64,000 nt of DNA from Sphingorhabdus contaminans (GTDB taxonomy: Bacteria > Pseudomonadota > Alphaproteobacteria > Sphingomonadales > Sphingomonadaceae), in assembly GCF_007280415.1 (NCBI RefSeq), contig NZ_VKKU01000001.1:868001-932000 (forward strand). The letters are read 5' to 3'. The translations under genes and the position numbers were made by a program. Shown here piece by piece: positions 28,345 through 37,316 of this stretch (positions within the stretch are counted from its first letter, which is position 1; every line of letters starts with the position of its first letter). The notes beneath the pieces are model-generated. The model searched no databases. It was not told where the DNA came from and saw only the letters and a program-made list of their open reading frames with translations.

Positions 28345-29847
28345 ATGACCGACAGCAACTGGACGCAACTGGAAAACCATAAGGCGCCAGCCCTCCTTTC
28401 TTTGTTCGAAAGTGATGCGGATCGTGTTGCCAAACTGACGGTCGAACTTGCTGGAATCCGCTTTGATCTGTCCAAGACCCATCTGGATGACACTTTGTTG
28501 CCCGGCTTTTCGGCTCTGGCGGATGAAACTCAATTGGTGGCTGCAAAAGAGGCTTTGTTCAGCGGTGCAATTGTCAATCCCACCGAAGGACGGGCGGCGG
28601 AACATTCTGCGGAGCGTGGCACCGGTAATCCGGATGCTGTCGCCCATGCGCGCGAATTGCACAACCGGATGCGCAGCCTGATCGACGCGATCGACGCCGG
28701 AGCGCTTGGTGAGATCGAGCATGTGCTGCATATCGGCATTGGCGGCTCGGCGTTGGGTCCCAAATTGTTGATGGACGCGTTGGGCCGGGAAGATGTCCGC
28801 TATAATGTAAAGGTCGTCTCCAACGTCGATGGCGCGGCATTGACCGAGGCGGTTGCAACCATGGATCCTCACAAGACCATCGTTGCTGTGGCATCAAAAA
28901 CATTCACGACCACAGAAACACTGCTCAACGCCAGCAGCGCGATCGAATGGATGCGTAAGGGGGGTGTTACAGACCCCTATTCGCAATTTGTCGCACTGAC
29001 CGCCTATCCTGAAAAAGCGATTGAGTGGGGCATCGACGAAAGCCGTGTCCTGCCATTCAATGAAGCGGTCGGCGGACGCTATTCATTGTGGTGTTCCATC
29101 GGTTTTCCCGTCGCACTCGGACTGGGATGGGCAGCTTATGAAGAACTGCTGGAAGGTGCCGCCGCTATGGACAGGCACTTTCGCACGGCGCCTACTTTGG
29201 AAAATGCGCCTACTTTGGCGGCATTTTCCGATCTCTATTATGCCCAATGCCGCGGTTGCCAGACCCGTGCGGTTTTTGCCTATGACGAGCGGCTACGCTT
29301 GCTTCCGGATTATCTCCAGCAATTGGAGATGGAATCGAACGGCAAATCGGTGACGACACAAGGCGCACCACTCGGCCGCCACAGTTCGCCTGTCACATGG
29401 GGCGGCGTGGGTACCGATGCACAGCATGCCGTTTTCCAGCTTTTGCATCAGGGCACGCATTTGATCCCCGTCGAATTCATTGCCAGCAAGACACCCGGGC
29501 ATGATTTCGACAGCGCGCATCACGAGGCTCTATTGGTCAACTGCTTTGCACAGGGTGCCGCGTTGATGACCGGTCGTGCTTCCGATGACCTTGCCCGGAA
29601 TTATGAAGGAAACCGGCCGTCTACAACATTGCTTCTGGACGATGTGACCCCGGGTACGGTTGGTGCGTTGATTGCTTTTTACGAGCATCGCACCTTTGCA
29701 AATGCAGTGATGCTGGGGATTAACCCGTTCGACCAATTCGGTGTGGAACTGGGCAAGCAGATCGCCAAAGAAATCGGAGAAAACGGCCCAAGCGGCTTTG
29801 ATCCATCAACGACCGCATTGATCGAGGCGGCGTTGGGGGATTTGTAA
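28345..29847 (+). CDS. pgi: Glucose-6-phosphate isomerase
   Basis: A 500-residue cytoplasmic enzyme interconverting glucose-6-phosphate and fructose-6-phosphate. Family signatures seen are IGIGGSALGPKLL, VASKTFTTTETL, the box FNEAVGGRYSLWCSIGFP and, near the C-terminus, the catalytic histidine/lysine region. The protein is about 50 residues shorter than the E. coli enzyme, as in many alphaproteobacteria. It is divergent from lepB and followed 97 bases later by glutathione reductase on the same strand. Confidence 0.96.
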   Translation: MTDSNWTQLENHKAPALLSLFESDADRVAKLTVELAGIRFDLSKTHLDDTLLPGFSALADETQLVAAKEALFSGAIVNPTEGRAAEHSAERGTGNPDAVAHARELHNRMRSLIDAIDAGALGEIEHVLHIGIGGSALGPKLLMDALGREDVRYNVKVVSNVDGAALTEAVATMDPHKTIVAVASKTFTTTETLLNASSAIEWMRKGGVTDPYSQFVALTAYPEKAIEWGIDESRVLPFNEAVGGRYSLWCSIGFPVALGLGWAAYEELLEGAAAMDRHFRTAPTLENAPTLAAFSDLYYAQCRGCQTRAVFAYDERLRLLPDYLQQLEMESNGKSVTTQGAPLGRHSSPVTWGGVGTDAQHAVFQLLHQGTHLIPVEFIASKTPGHDFDSAHHEALLVNCFAQGAALMTGRASDDLARNYEGNRPSTTLLLDDVTPGTVGALIAFYEHRTFANAVMLGINPFDQFGVELGKQIAKEIGENGPSGFDPSTTALIEAALGDL

Positions 29848-29944
29848 CGTTGATTGTATGTATCGATAACTGTGGCGAACAAAAGCCATTGGTGACCGTC
29901 TTTCCTGAACCCCACATGGGTTCGTGAACTGAAAGCAATATTCC

Positions 29945-31291
29945 ATGTCCGACTTTGACTATGATCTTTTCGTAATTGGCGCAGGATCCGGCGGGGTTCG
30001 TGCCTCCCGCATTGCGGCTTCGCATGGCGCTCGCGTTGCAGTGGCGGAGGAGTACCGAGTCGGCGGGACATGTGTCATTCGCGGATGCGTTCCTAAAAAA
30101 CTGCTCGTCTATGGGTCGCATTTTGCCGAAGATTTGGCGGATGCACGACGTTTTGGCTGGGATACCGATGGCGCAACATTTGATTGGCCGACGCTGCGCG
30201 ATAATGTCGCTGCGGAGGTGGACAGACTGGAAGGCCTGTACGGCCAGACATTTACAAACAACAAGGTCGAAGTATTCCATGAACGCGCGACACTATCGGG
30301 ACCGCACAGCGTAAAGCTGGCAAGCGGACGCGAAATTTCGGCAGGTACAATTTTGATCGCTACCGGCGCATGGCCGTCCATACCAAATGTGCCCGGTGCG
30401 GACCTTGGCATTACATCAAATGAGGTTTTCCATTTGCCCGCGCTGCCCAAGCGCGCCGTGATCGCAGGCGCAGGTTATATCGCCAATGAATTTGCAGGCA
30501 TTTTCAACGAGCTGGGCGTGGAGGTAACTCTCGTCACACGTGGCGACAAAATGTTGCGCAGCTATGATCAGGAAATTGTCGAGAAACTTGTCGGTATTAG
30601 CCGGGAAAAGGGCATCGATATCCGTATGAACTTCCCGTTCAAGGGTGCGCAGAAGCAGGCAGATGGCTCAATCCTGATTGACGGCGGCGATGCCGGAACA
30701 ATTGAAACTGACCTGTTGATGTGGGCAATTGGTCGTGTGCCCAACACGGCAAATCTGGGCCTTGAAGTTGTGGGTGTTGCGGTCGATGCTGCGGGGGCGG
30801 TTGTCGTGGGCCCGGATAACCGGACAAATGTCGAAAGCATTTATGCCGTCGGGGATGTAACGAACCGCGTTCAGCTTACACCTGTAGCCATTCGCGAAGG
30901 GCATGCCTTTGCGGATAGCGTCTTCGGCAATAACCCGCGGACGATCGACTATAGCTGTATTCCCACTGCGGTGTTTTCCAACCCTCCCATTGCGGGCGTG
31001 GGCATGACCGAAGAAGAGGCGCGGGCTAAACTTGGAGATATCAAAATCTACCGCAGTGATTTCCGGGCGATGAAAAATGTGCTGGCTGGCCGGGATGAGC
31101 GTGCGCTTTACAAGATGATCGTCGACGGCGCGACCAACAAAGTTGTCGGGCTGCACCTCATTGGACCTGACAGCGGGGAAATATTGCAAGCCGCAGCGAT
31201 CGCCGTGAAGGCGGGACTTACCAAGCAGGCGTTTGATGACACCGTCGCACTGCATCCCAGTATGGCGGAAGAGCTTGTCCTGATGAAATGA
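29945..31291 (+). CDS. gor: Glutathione-disulfide reductase
   Basis: A 448-residue FAD/NADPH enzyme that keeps glutathione reduced. The N-terminal FAD motif is VIGAGSGGVRASR, the redox disulfide is Cys43-Cys48 in GGTCVIRGCVPKK, the pyridine nucleotide site is AGAGYIANEFAGIF and the C-terminal HPSMAEEL holds the catalytic histidine. VTRGDKMLR after the nucleotide site fits NADPH rather than NADH. Its TGA stop abuts the stop of the convergent glutathione S-transferase gene, forming TGATCA, so two glutathione-related genes sit head to head. Confidence 0.95.
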   Translation: MSDFDYDLFVIGAGSGGVRASRIAASHGARVAVAEEYRVGGTCVIRGCVPKKLLVYGSHFAEDLADARRFGWDTDGATFDWPTLRDNVAAEVDRLEGLYGQTFTNNKVEVFHERATLSGPHSVKLASGREISAGTILIATGAWPSIPNVPGADLGITSNEVFHLPALPKRAVIAGAGYIANEFAGIFNELGVEVTLVTRGDKMLRSYDQEIVEKLVGISREKGIDIRMNFPFKGAQKQADGSILIDGGDAGTIETDLLMWAIGRVPNTANLGLEVVGVAVDAAGAVVVGPDNRTNVESIYAVGDVTNRVQLTPVAIREGHAFADSVFGNNPRTIDYSCIPTAVFSNPPIAGVGMTEEEARAKLGDIKIYRSDFRAMKNVLAGRDERALYKMIVDGATNKVVGLHLIGPDSGEILQAAAIAVKAGLTKQAFDDTVALHPSMAEELVLMK

Positions 31292-31918
31292 TCAGGGAAA
31301 ATAGGTTGGCGGATCGCCCGTGCGCCATTGCGGATAACGTGTCATGATGGCGCGAAACAGCGGTGAAGTGACGAGATTTTCCAGCCAACGCTTCAAATCG
31401 GGCAACGGCAATGCATCGAACCAATTCGGGTCCGTTGCGGCAAACTGACGGACAAACGGGAACAATGCGATATCGGTAAAGGCCGGTCGTCCTGGTCCCA
31501 GATAACCGCCGTTGACCACCCGCTCGTTCAACAATTCCAGATGCGCCAAGGCTGCATCGCGGTTGGCAATTCCATCCGGCAAATCATAACGGCTCGGATA
31601 TTTGTAACGGTCCAGATGGTGCTTAAACGGACCATCATTTGTGACGATCAGTTCTTCATCAACATGGTCAAGCCAGAGTTCCGGATCATTATGCGCAAGC
31701 GCCCAGCGCATGATGTCGAGACTTTCGTCCAGCACGCGTGCACCATCCACCAATACGGGTACCGTCGCTTTGGGTGATGCTTCGTGCAGTTCCTGTGGCT
31801 TGTCGCGCAATACAACTTCGCGAAGTTCTACATTTACTCTGCTGACTGCAATCGCCATCCGCGCCCGCATCGCATAGGGACAGCGACGAAAACTGTAGAG
31901 GAGAGGTCGGGCTGACAC
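31292..31918 (-). CDS. Glutathione S-transferase family protein
   Basis: A 208-residue cytoplasmic protein with a thioredoxin-like N-terminal domain and an all-helical C-terminal domain. The active-site motif YSFRRCPYAMRARMA places Cys13 where cysteine-type (omega or glutaredoxin-2-like) transferases have theirs, so thiol transfer or deglutathionylation is more likely than classical conjugation. VPVLVDGARVLDESLDI is the glutathione-binding strand and helix. I choose the GTG at 31918, five bases after the trhO stop with AAGG upstream; the frame runs to 32140 but that part overlaps trhO without similarity. Confidence 0.9.
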   Translation of the reverse strand: MSARPLLYSFRRCPYAMRARMAIAVSRVNVELREVVLRDKPQELHEASPKATVPVLVDGARVLDESLDIMRWALAHNDPELWLDHVDEELIVTNDGPFKHHLDRYKYPSRYDLPDGIANRDAALAHLELLNERVVNGGYLGPGRPAFTDIALFPFVRQFAATDPNWFDALPLPDLKRWLENLVTSPLFRAIMTRYPQWRTGDPPTYFP

Positions 31919-31922
31919 GGCC

Positions 31923-32861
31923 TTAGGACGCGCGCGGATTGACGCCGATATGCTGCTTGCCCCGCTTTGACGCGAGCGCAATCTGTTTCTGGCGTTCGGC
32001 GTAGCGCTGACGATCAGATTCGCTTCGCTTGTTGAAACAGACAGGGCACGAAACGCCTTCCTGATAAGCAGGTGAACGCTTGTCTTCTTCCGAAATGGGG
32101 TGGCGGCATGCGCGGCAGAGTTCCTTGCTGCCGAGCTCAAGGCCGTGCTTTACCGATACGCGGTCATCAAACACGAAACATTCACCCTGCCACTTGCTTT
32201 CTTCTGCGGGAACGGTTTCGAGATATTTCAATATGCCGCCTTCGAGATGGTAGACCTCGTCTATCCCTTCGGCCTTCAGAAAGGCCGTCGATTTTTCACA
32301 GCGGATCCCGCCGGTGCAGAACATGGCAAATTTGGTTTTACCTTGTGCCAGACTTTCCCGGTTTTCCCGAAACCATTGGGGAAAATCGCGAAAAGCTTTG
32401 GTGCGTGGATCGATCGCGCCTTCAAAGGTACCAATGGCCACTTCATAGTCATTACGCGTATCGATCAGCACCGTATCCGGATCCGTAATCAGTGCGTTCC
32501 AGTCCTCCGGCTGTACATAAGTGCCGACTTCCCGCGTGGGATCAATGCCCTCGACACCCAGCGTCACGATCTCTTTTTTCAAACGGACTTTCATCCGGTA
32601 AAAGGGCATTTCTTTCGCATGGGAGTACTTGACATCCAGATCGGCGCAGCCCGGCAATGTCTTCAGAAAAGCGACAACTGCATCGATACCTTCCGCATTC
32701 CCCGCAATGGTGCCATTCACTCCTTCATGCGCGATAAGGATGGTTCCCTTGATGCCATGCGCATTGCACAGTTCCGCAATCTGGGGTTGGAGACGGGCAG
32801 GCTCGTCAAAGGCGGCGAAACGATAGAGCGCGGCCACCTTGATAGGATAGGGTTGGGACAT
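31923..32861 (-). CDS. trhO: tRNA uridine(34) hydroxylase TrhO (rhodanese domain)
   Basis: A 312-residue protein of the YceA/TrhO family, which uses oxygen to make 5-hydroxyuridine at the tRNA wobble position. An N-terminal acylphosphatase-like domain ([13 protein letters not shown]) precedes a rhodanese domain with the active-site loop [10 protein letters not shown] (Cys182 and Cys188), then a C-terminal cysteine group (CRACRHP, CPVCF) that looks zinc-binding. The ATG at 32861 gives the usual N-terminus; an upstream start at 32882 adds seven residues. It is tightly linked to the glutathione S-transferase gene. Confidence 0.94.
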   Translation of the reverse strand: MSQPYPIKVAALYRFAAFDEPARLQPQIAELCNAHGIKGTILIAHEGVNGTIAGNAEGIDAVVAFLKTLPGCADLDVKYSHAKEMPFYRMKVRLKKEIVTLGVEGIDPTREVGTYVQPEDWNALITDPDTVLIDTRNDYEVAIGTFEGAIDPRTKAFRDFPQWFRENRESLAQGKTKFAMFCTGGIRCEKSTAFLKAEGIDEVYHLEGGILKYLETVPAEESKWQGECFVFDDRVSVKHGLELGSKELCRACRHPISEEDKRSPAYQEGVSCPVCFNKRSESDRQRYAERQKQIALASKRGKQHIGVNPRAS

Positions 32862-32888
32862 GGCGCGCCTATAGGCAATCAAGGCTTT

Positions 32889-34295
32889 TCAGGCAATGCG
32901 GTACGGTACAACGTCGCGCAGGTTGGGATCAACGATAATCGCCCGGTCGCTCGGCGGGAAGGCGCGCTGGTCACAATCATTTCGCGGGCAAATACGGCAT
33001 GAGGCGCCGATAGGCGTAGCCGCCTGAGGCGAAGCGAGGTCGAGGCCGTCGGCATAGATAAAATCCCGCGCATGTTCGATCTCGCAACCCAATGCCACCG
33101 CATAACGGCGCGGGGCGCGGGCATAGCTTCCCGAGGGTTTAACGAGCCCCTTGGCCATGGACACATAACGGACACCATCGGGCGTTTCTGCAAGCTGGAC
33201 CAGAATACGGTCCGGAATGGCAACAGCCTCATGCACAATCCACAAGGGACAGGCACCACCGAAGCGCGCAAATTGCAAGCGCGTGGCACTATGGCGTTTT
33301 GTGATGTTGCCGGCCATGTCAACGCGGCAGAAAAAGAAGGGTAGGCCGCGCGCACCCGAACGTTGCAAGGTAGAAAGCCGATGGCAGGCCTGTTCAAAGC
33401 TGACACCGAAAACCTGTCGCAGCCGGTCGATATCGTGGCGCAAGTTGCGGGCCTCTTGGCGGAAGCGGTTATAGGGCATTAGCAGCGCTCCCGCCGCATA
33501 ATTTGCAAGGCCCACGAACAGCAATTGCTGCGACGAATGATTGCGAAGCCCGGCACCTTCGACAATCGCGGAAATGTCATCCCGTAATGCCAATGCGACA
33601 AGTTGGTGTGCCAGTTGAAATCTTTGGCTTTCCGCCGGTTGGCTCTGGTCAATCTGCAATTCGCCGGCACCGCTATCATATTGGCGCAAGCCCGAATGTG
33701 CAGTGTAAATGAGCGATATTGCCAACGCGTCGCGCAGATAGCCTTCAATGGCATCAGCCGATGGCGAAACGGTTTTGCCCGTCAGCTTTTCCGCGAGATC
33801 TTCGGCAGCACGGTCCAGCCGGTCGACATAATTCCCTGCCATATGAAACCAGTCGCGGACCTCTTCCCAGGGGAGGCGGCTCCCGCCCGCATTTTCGCTC
33901 GCCAGTGCTTCGTCGACGATCTGAAGCCTTTCACCCGTCCGACGATAGGCAGCGTGCAGGGCGACAAACTGGTCGGCCAAAGCCGGTTGTTGCTCGGCAA
34001 TGCGGGTTAACTGGTCAACGGACAGGGGCGCTGGAAAAAGCGGATCGCTCGCTGCTTCCCGCAGCGCCGCGAAGCGCCGGGTGGTCGCATCTTCCTCGAC
34101 ATCTTGCCAGTCCATCGGGAAATCGCGGGACAGCATCTCAAAAAGAGTGGGGGTAAGTGGACGATCATCATGTTCCAGTTGTGAAAGGTATGATACGGAA
34201 ATTCCCAATTGGGCGGCCATTTCCGATTGCTTCAATCCTCGGGCAGTGCGGAGATTTCGCAACTGCGTTCCTGCAAAAACCCGGCGCCTTGCCAT
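32889..34295 (-). CDS. Short-chain fatty acyl-CoA regulator (ScfR/PccR-like)
   Basis: A 468-residue transcription factor with an N-terminal XRE-type helix-turn-helix (residues about 9-64, LKQSEMAAQLGISVSYLSQLE), a central IrrE-like region and a C-terminal domain ending in a cysteine motif (Cys433, Cys436, Cys441 in SCRICPRNDCDQR). Relatives are the ScfR family: PccR of Rhodobacter sphaeroides controls propionyl-CoA carboxylase and methylmalonyl-CoA mutase and senses a short-chain acyl-CoA. The gene diverges from pccB with two perfect TTTGCAAA palindromes between them, matching the known half-site of that family. It is thus the likely local regulator of the propionyl-CoA genes and perhaps of itself. 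Confidence 0.93.
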   Translation of the reverse strand: MARRRVFAGTQLRNLRTARGLKQSEMAAQLGISVSYLSQLEHDDRPLTPTLFEMLSRDFPMDWQDVEEDATTRRFAALREAASDPLFPAPLSVDQLTRIAEQQPALADQFVALHAAYRRTGERLQIVDEALASENAGGSRLPWEEVRDWFHMAGNYVDRLDRAAEDLAEKLTGKTVSPSADAIEGYLRDALAISLIYTAHSGLRQYDSGAGELQIDQSQPAESQRFQLAHQLVALALRDDISAIVEGAGLRNHSSQQLLFVGLANYAAGALLMPYNRFRQEARNLRHDIDRLRQVFGVSFEQACHRLSTLQRSGARGLPFFFCRVDMAGNITKRHSATRLQFARFGGACPLWIVHEAVAIPDRILVQLAETPDGVRYVSMAKGLVKPSGSYARAPRRYAVALGCEIEHARDFIYADGLDLASPQAATPIGASCRICPRNDCDQRAFPPSDRAIIVDPNLRDVVPYRIA

Positions 34296-34343
34296 AATGT
34301 CCCCTAACTCTGCTTAAGCCATAAGTTCTGCAGTGTAGTTTAG

Positions 34344-34374
34344 TTTGCAAAATGGCACTTCGCAACTTTGCAAA
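34344..34374. promoter_or_regulatory. Putative ScfR operators (TTTGCAAA palindromes)
   Basis: Two perfect copies of the palindrome TTTGCAAA lie at 34344-34351 and 34367-34374, separated by 15 bases, and a degenerate copy TTCGCAAC (34359-34366) abuts the second. They sit about 50-80 bases upstream of the regulator start and 63-93 bases upstream of the pccB start. As I recall, the Rhodobacter PccR site is two TTTGCAAA copies four bases apart, so the word matches but the spacing differs. Confidence 0.75.
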
Positions 34375-34436
34375 TTCACATTGGACTTTGCCCTGTATCT
34401 GACGCAAGAAGCCCACTTGGATTATGGGGGATTGCC

Positions 34437-35963
34437 ATGTCGGCAAACATTGCTGAACTTGAAAAAAGACGTGCCGCTTCGAAAATGGGCGGTGGGCAGA
34501 AGCGTATTGATGCACAGCATGCGAAAGGCCGACTGACGGCGCGCGAGCGAATTGATATCCTGCTGGATGAAGGGTCGTTCGAAGAGCTGGGCGCCTATGT
34601 CGAACATAATTGCACGGATTTCGGCATGGCCGATCAGAAGATCCCGGGCGATGGTGTCGTTACCGGCAGCGGCACGATTAACGGCCGTCTTGTCTACGTC
34701 TACAGCCAGGATTTTACCGTGTTCGGCGGCTCACTTTCCGAAGCGCATGCCATGAAAATCTGCAAGGTCATGGACAATGCAATGAAGGTCGGCGCGCCGG
34801 TCATCGGTCTGAACGACAGTGGCGGCGCACGTATTCAGGAAGGCGTGGCGAGCCTTGGCGGCTACGCCGAAGTGTTCCAGCGCAACGTGCTTGCGTCCGG
34901 TGTCGTTCCGCAGATCAGCCTTATCATGGGCCCCTGTGCAGGTGGCGCCGTATATTCCCCGGCGATGACCGACTTTATCTTCATGGTCAAAGACAGCAGT
35001 TACATGTTCGTCACCGGCCCGGACGTGGTCAAGACCGTCACCAACGAAGTCGTAACGCAGGAAGAACTTGGCGGCGCCGTGTCACACACGACAAAATCGG
35101 GTGTGGCCGACAATGCGTTTGAGAATGATATTGAGGCGTTGCTGTCGGTACGCGACTTTTTCGATTACCTACCGGAAAACAATCGCAGCGGGGTTCCTGA
35201 ACGTCCGACGGAAGATCCATGGGACCGGATGGAGCCCAGTCTCGACACGCTGATCCCGCCCAGTGCGAACCAGCCCTATGATATGCATGAACTCATCCGC
35301 AAAACGGTGGATGAGGGTGATTTCTTTGAAGTGCAGCCTACCCATGCGGCGAACATCATCATTGGTTTCGGCCGTATCGAGGGACGGACCGTTGGCATTG
35401 TCGCCAATCAACCCATGGTACTTGCCGGCGTGCTGGACATTAACAGCAGCCGGAAAGCGGCGCGTTTTGTGCGTTTTTGTGATGCCTTTGAAATTCCGAT
35501 CGTGACCTTTGTCGACGTTCCCGGTTTCTTGCCCGGTACGGCGCAGGAATATGGCGGCATTATCAAACATGGTGCCAAGCTGTTGTTCGCTTATGCCGAG
35601 GCAACGGTACCGAAAATCACCGTTATCACGCGCAAAGCCTATGGCGGTGCCTATGACGTGATGGCGTCCAAGCATCTGCGCGGTGATTTGAACTATGCAT
35701 GGCCAACAGCCGAAATTGCGGTGATGGGCGCAAAAGGCGCGGTGGAGATCATCTTCCGCGGATTGGGTCCTGAAGAAATTGCTGAGAAAACCAAGGAATA
35801 TGAAGACCGCTTTGCCAATCCATTCGTGGCGGCCAGTAAGGGTTTCATCGACGAAGTAATCTATCCGCATTCGACGCGCCGGCGCATAGCGCTTGGTTTG
35901 CGGAAATTACGGAACAAGGGGTTGGAAAATCCCTGGAAGAAGCATGACAATATTCCGTTGTGA
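34437..35963 (+). CDS. pccB: Propionyl-CoA carboxylase beta subunit
   Basis: A 508-residue carboxyltransferase subunit that moves CO2 from carboxybiotin to propionyl-CoA, giving methylmalonyl-CoA. N- and C-terminal crotonase-like halves are visible, with the acyl-CoA oxyanion motifs [10 protein letters not shown] and [13 protein letters not shown] in the first and [16 protein letters not shown] in the second. The ATG at 34437 follows GGGGG by six bases. Acetyl-CoA or methylcrotonyl-CoA carboxylase is less likely given the epimerase, mutase and PccR-like regulator beside it. The alpha subunit gene lies 5 kb downstream. Confidence 0.96.
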   Translation: MSANIAELEKRRAASKMGGGQKRIDAQHAKGRLTARERIDILLDEGSFEELGAYVEHNCTDFGMADQKIPGDGVVTGSGTINGRLVYVYSQDFTVFGGSLSEAHAMKICKVMDNAMKVGAPVIGLNDSGGARIQEGVASLGGYAEVFQRNVLASGVVPQISLIMGPCAGGAVYSPAMTDFIFMVKDSSYMFVTGPDVVKTVTNEVVTQEELGGAVSHTTKSGVADNAFENDIEALLSVRDFFDYLPENNRSGVPERPTEDPWDRMEPSLDTLIPPSANQPYDMHELIRKTVDEGDFFEVQPTHAANIIIGFGRIEGRTVGIVANQPMVLAGVLDINSSRKAARFVRFCDAFEIPIVTFVDVPGFLPGTAQEYGGIIKHGAKLLFAYAEATVPKITVITRKAYGGAYDVMASKHLRGDLNYAWPTAEIAVMGAKGAVEIIFRGLGPEEIAEKTKEYEDRFANPFVAASKGFIDEVIYPHSTRRRIALGLRKLRNKGLENPWKKHDNIPL

Positions 35964-35972
35964 GGATTTCTC

Positions 35973-36410
35973 ATGAAACTAGGTCGCCTCAACCATATCG
36001 GCGTCGCAACGCCCTCCATCGCTGATAGCATTGTCTTCTATCGCGATGTGATGGGTGCAACGAAAATCCATGAACCCTTCGATCTTCCCGAACAGGGCGT
36101 CAAAGTATGCTTTGTCGATACACCGGGTGCGGATGGAGCTTTGAACGGGACGCAAATCGAGTTGATTGAACCATTGCCCGGAAATGCATCTATCGCCGCT
36201 TTTCTGGAAAAGAATCCCGCCGGTGGACAGCATCATGTCTGTTATGAAGTGCCGGATATCCATGTTGCAAAGGCCGAGTTTGAGGCGCTGGGCAAACGGG
36301 TACTGGGCGAGCCGCGCATTGGTGCGCATGGCACGTTGATATTCTTTGTACATCCCAAGGATATGGGGGGTGTATTGACCGAGATTATGGAAACACCGGA
36401 ACATCATTAA
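35973..36410 (+). CDS. mce: Methylmalonyl-CoA epimerase
   Basis: A 145-residue vicinal-oxygen-chelate enzyme that interconverts (S)- and (R)-methylmalonyl-CoA so the mutase can act. The first metal histidine is in LNHIGVATPS, a second in AGGQHHVCYEV and the last metal glutamate in GVLTEIMET, the standard VOC layout. It sits nine bases after pccB and just ahead of the crotonase and mutase genes, completing the propionyl-CoA to succinyl-CoA path. Confidence 0.95.
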   Translation: MKLGRLNHIGVATPSIADSIVFYRDVMGATKIHEPFDLPEQGVKVCFVDTPGADGALNGTQIELIEPLPGNASIAAFLEKNPAGGQHHVCYEVPDIHVAKAEFEALGKRVLGEPRIGAHGTLIFFVHPKDMGGVLTEIMETPEHH

Positions 36411-36449
36411 ATGGCCCGTCCCGTTCGCGGGAAAGGGAAGGGAGCAAGA

Positions 36450-37232
36450 ATGACTTATACCACGATAAATCTGGATGTCGTTGACCAGATCGCGACGATT
36501 ACACTGAACCGGCCCGAGCGGCTCAATGCCTGCTCGCTCGATATGGCCGACGAGATTTCGGATGCTCTGGACCGTCTTGAAGATGCGCGTGTGCTTGTTA
36601 TCACCGGCGCCGGTCGTGCCTTTTGCTCGGGCGCCGATCTTGCCGCGCGCAGTGATCGTCCGGTTACGGGCGGGCAGGGCAGCTATATTGCGCTAACCGA
36701 GAAATATAATCCGATGATCACCAAATTGCTGCGGCTCAACATACCGGTTATTACTGCAATCAATGGGCCGGCTGCTGGTGTGGGATGTTCCATCGGCCTT
36801 GTCGGTGATTTTGTGCTGGCGGGCAAAAGCGGTTATTTCCTGCAGGCATTCGTCAATATTGGTCTGGTTCCCGATGGCGGTTCGACATGGCTGTTGCCGC
36901 GGCTAGTTGGAAAGGCACGCGCCACACAAATGATGATGCTGGGCGAAAAGATTTTTGGTGAGCAAGCCGCAGATTGGGGTTTGATCTACAAATGTGTTGC
37001 TGACGAAGCGCTTGCCGACGAAACCAAGGCGCTCGCAGCACGGCTCGCAACGGGGCCGACCCTGGCCTATGCCACGATGCGTAAGAATATTTTGACCGCA
37101 CTTGAACATGGTCTTGCCGACACATTGCAGGCCGAAGCCGAAGGCCAGCGGATTGCAGGCTCCAGCGCAGATGCCCGCGAAGGCGGGATTGCATTCCTAC
37201 AGAAGCGCAAGGCGGAGTTTAAGGGAGCTTAG
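36450..37232 (+). CDS. Crotonase-family protein, PaaG-like isomerase type
   Basis: A 260-residue enoyl-CoA hydratase/isomerase superfamily protein. The oxyanion segment RAFCSGADL and the INGPAAGVGCSIG loop are intact. Both hydratase glutamates are missing: Ser114 (GCSIG) and Phe134 stand where rat hydratase has Glu144 and Glu164. An aspartate at 142 in GLVPDGGSTWLLP matches the catalytic aspartate region of PaaG-type isomerases. So double-bond isomerization is more likely than hydration; the substrate in a propionyl-CoA cluster is unknown. The ATG at 36450 follows AAGGGAG; an upstream ATG at 36411 has poor support. Confidence 0.88.
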   Translation: MTYTTINLDVVDQIATITLNRPERLNACSLDMADEISDALDRLEDARVLVITGAGRAFCSGADLAARSDRPVTGGQGSYIALTEKYNPMITKLLRLNIPVITAINGPAAGVGCSIGLVGDFVLAGKSGYFLQAFVNIGLVPDGGSTWLLPRLVGKARATQMMMLGEKIFGEQAADWGLIYKCVADEALADETKALAARLATGPTLAYATMRKNILTALEHGLADTLQAEAEGQRIAGSSADAREGGIAFLQKRKAEFKGA

Positions 37233-37283
37233 ATCTCTCTCTCACCAACTATAACTGGCCTGTAAGCGGGCAGGTTTTCGTGT

Positions 37284-37302
37284 CCTCTCCCGATGGGAGA
37301 GG
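37284..37302 (+). repeat. Short hairpin before the mutase gene
   Basis: CCTCTCCC and GGGAGAGG form a perfect 8-bp stem with a GAT loop, 15 bases before the mutase ATG and just upstream of its AAGGG site. The CTCTCCC...GGGAGAG pattern resembles small intergenic palindromes common in proteobacteria. It could damp read-through or translation of the mutase gene; no T-run follows. Confidence 0.5.
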
Positions 37303-37316
37303 GGGATAAGGGCAAA

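Noticed and set aside
29907-29923. GAACCC/GGGTTC stem before glutathione reductase
   Set aside because: Only six base pairs, no T-run and no clear relation to the start site.
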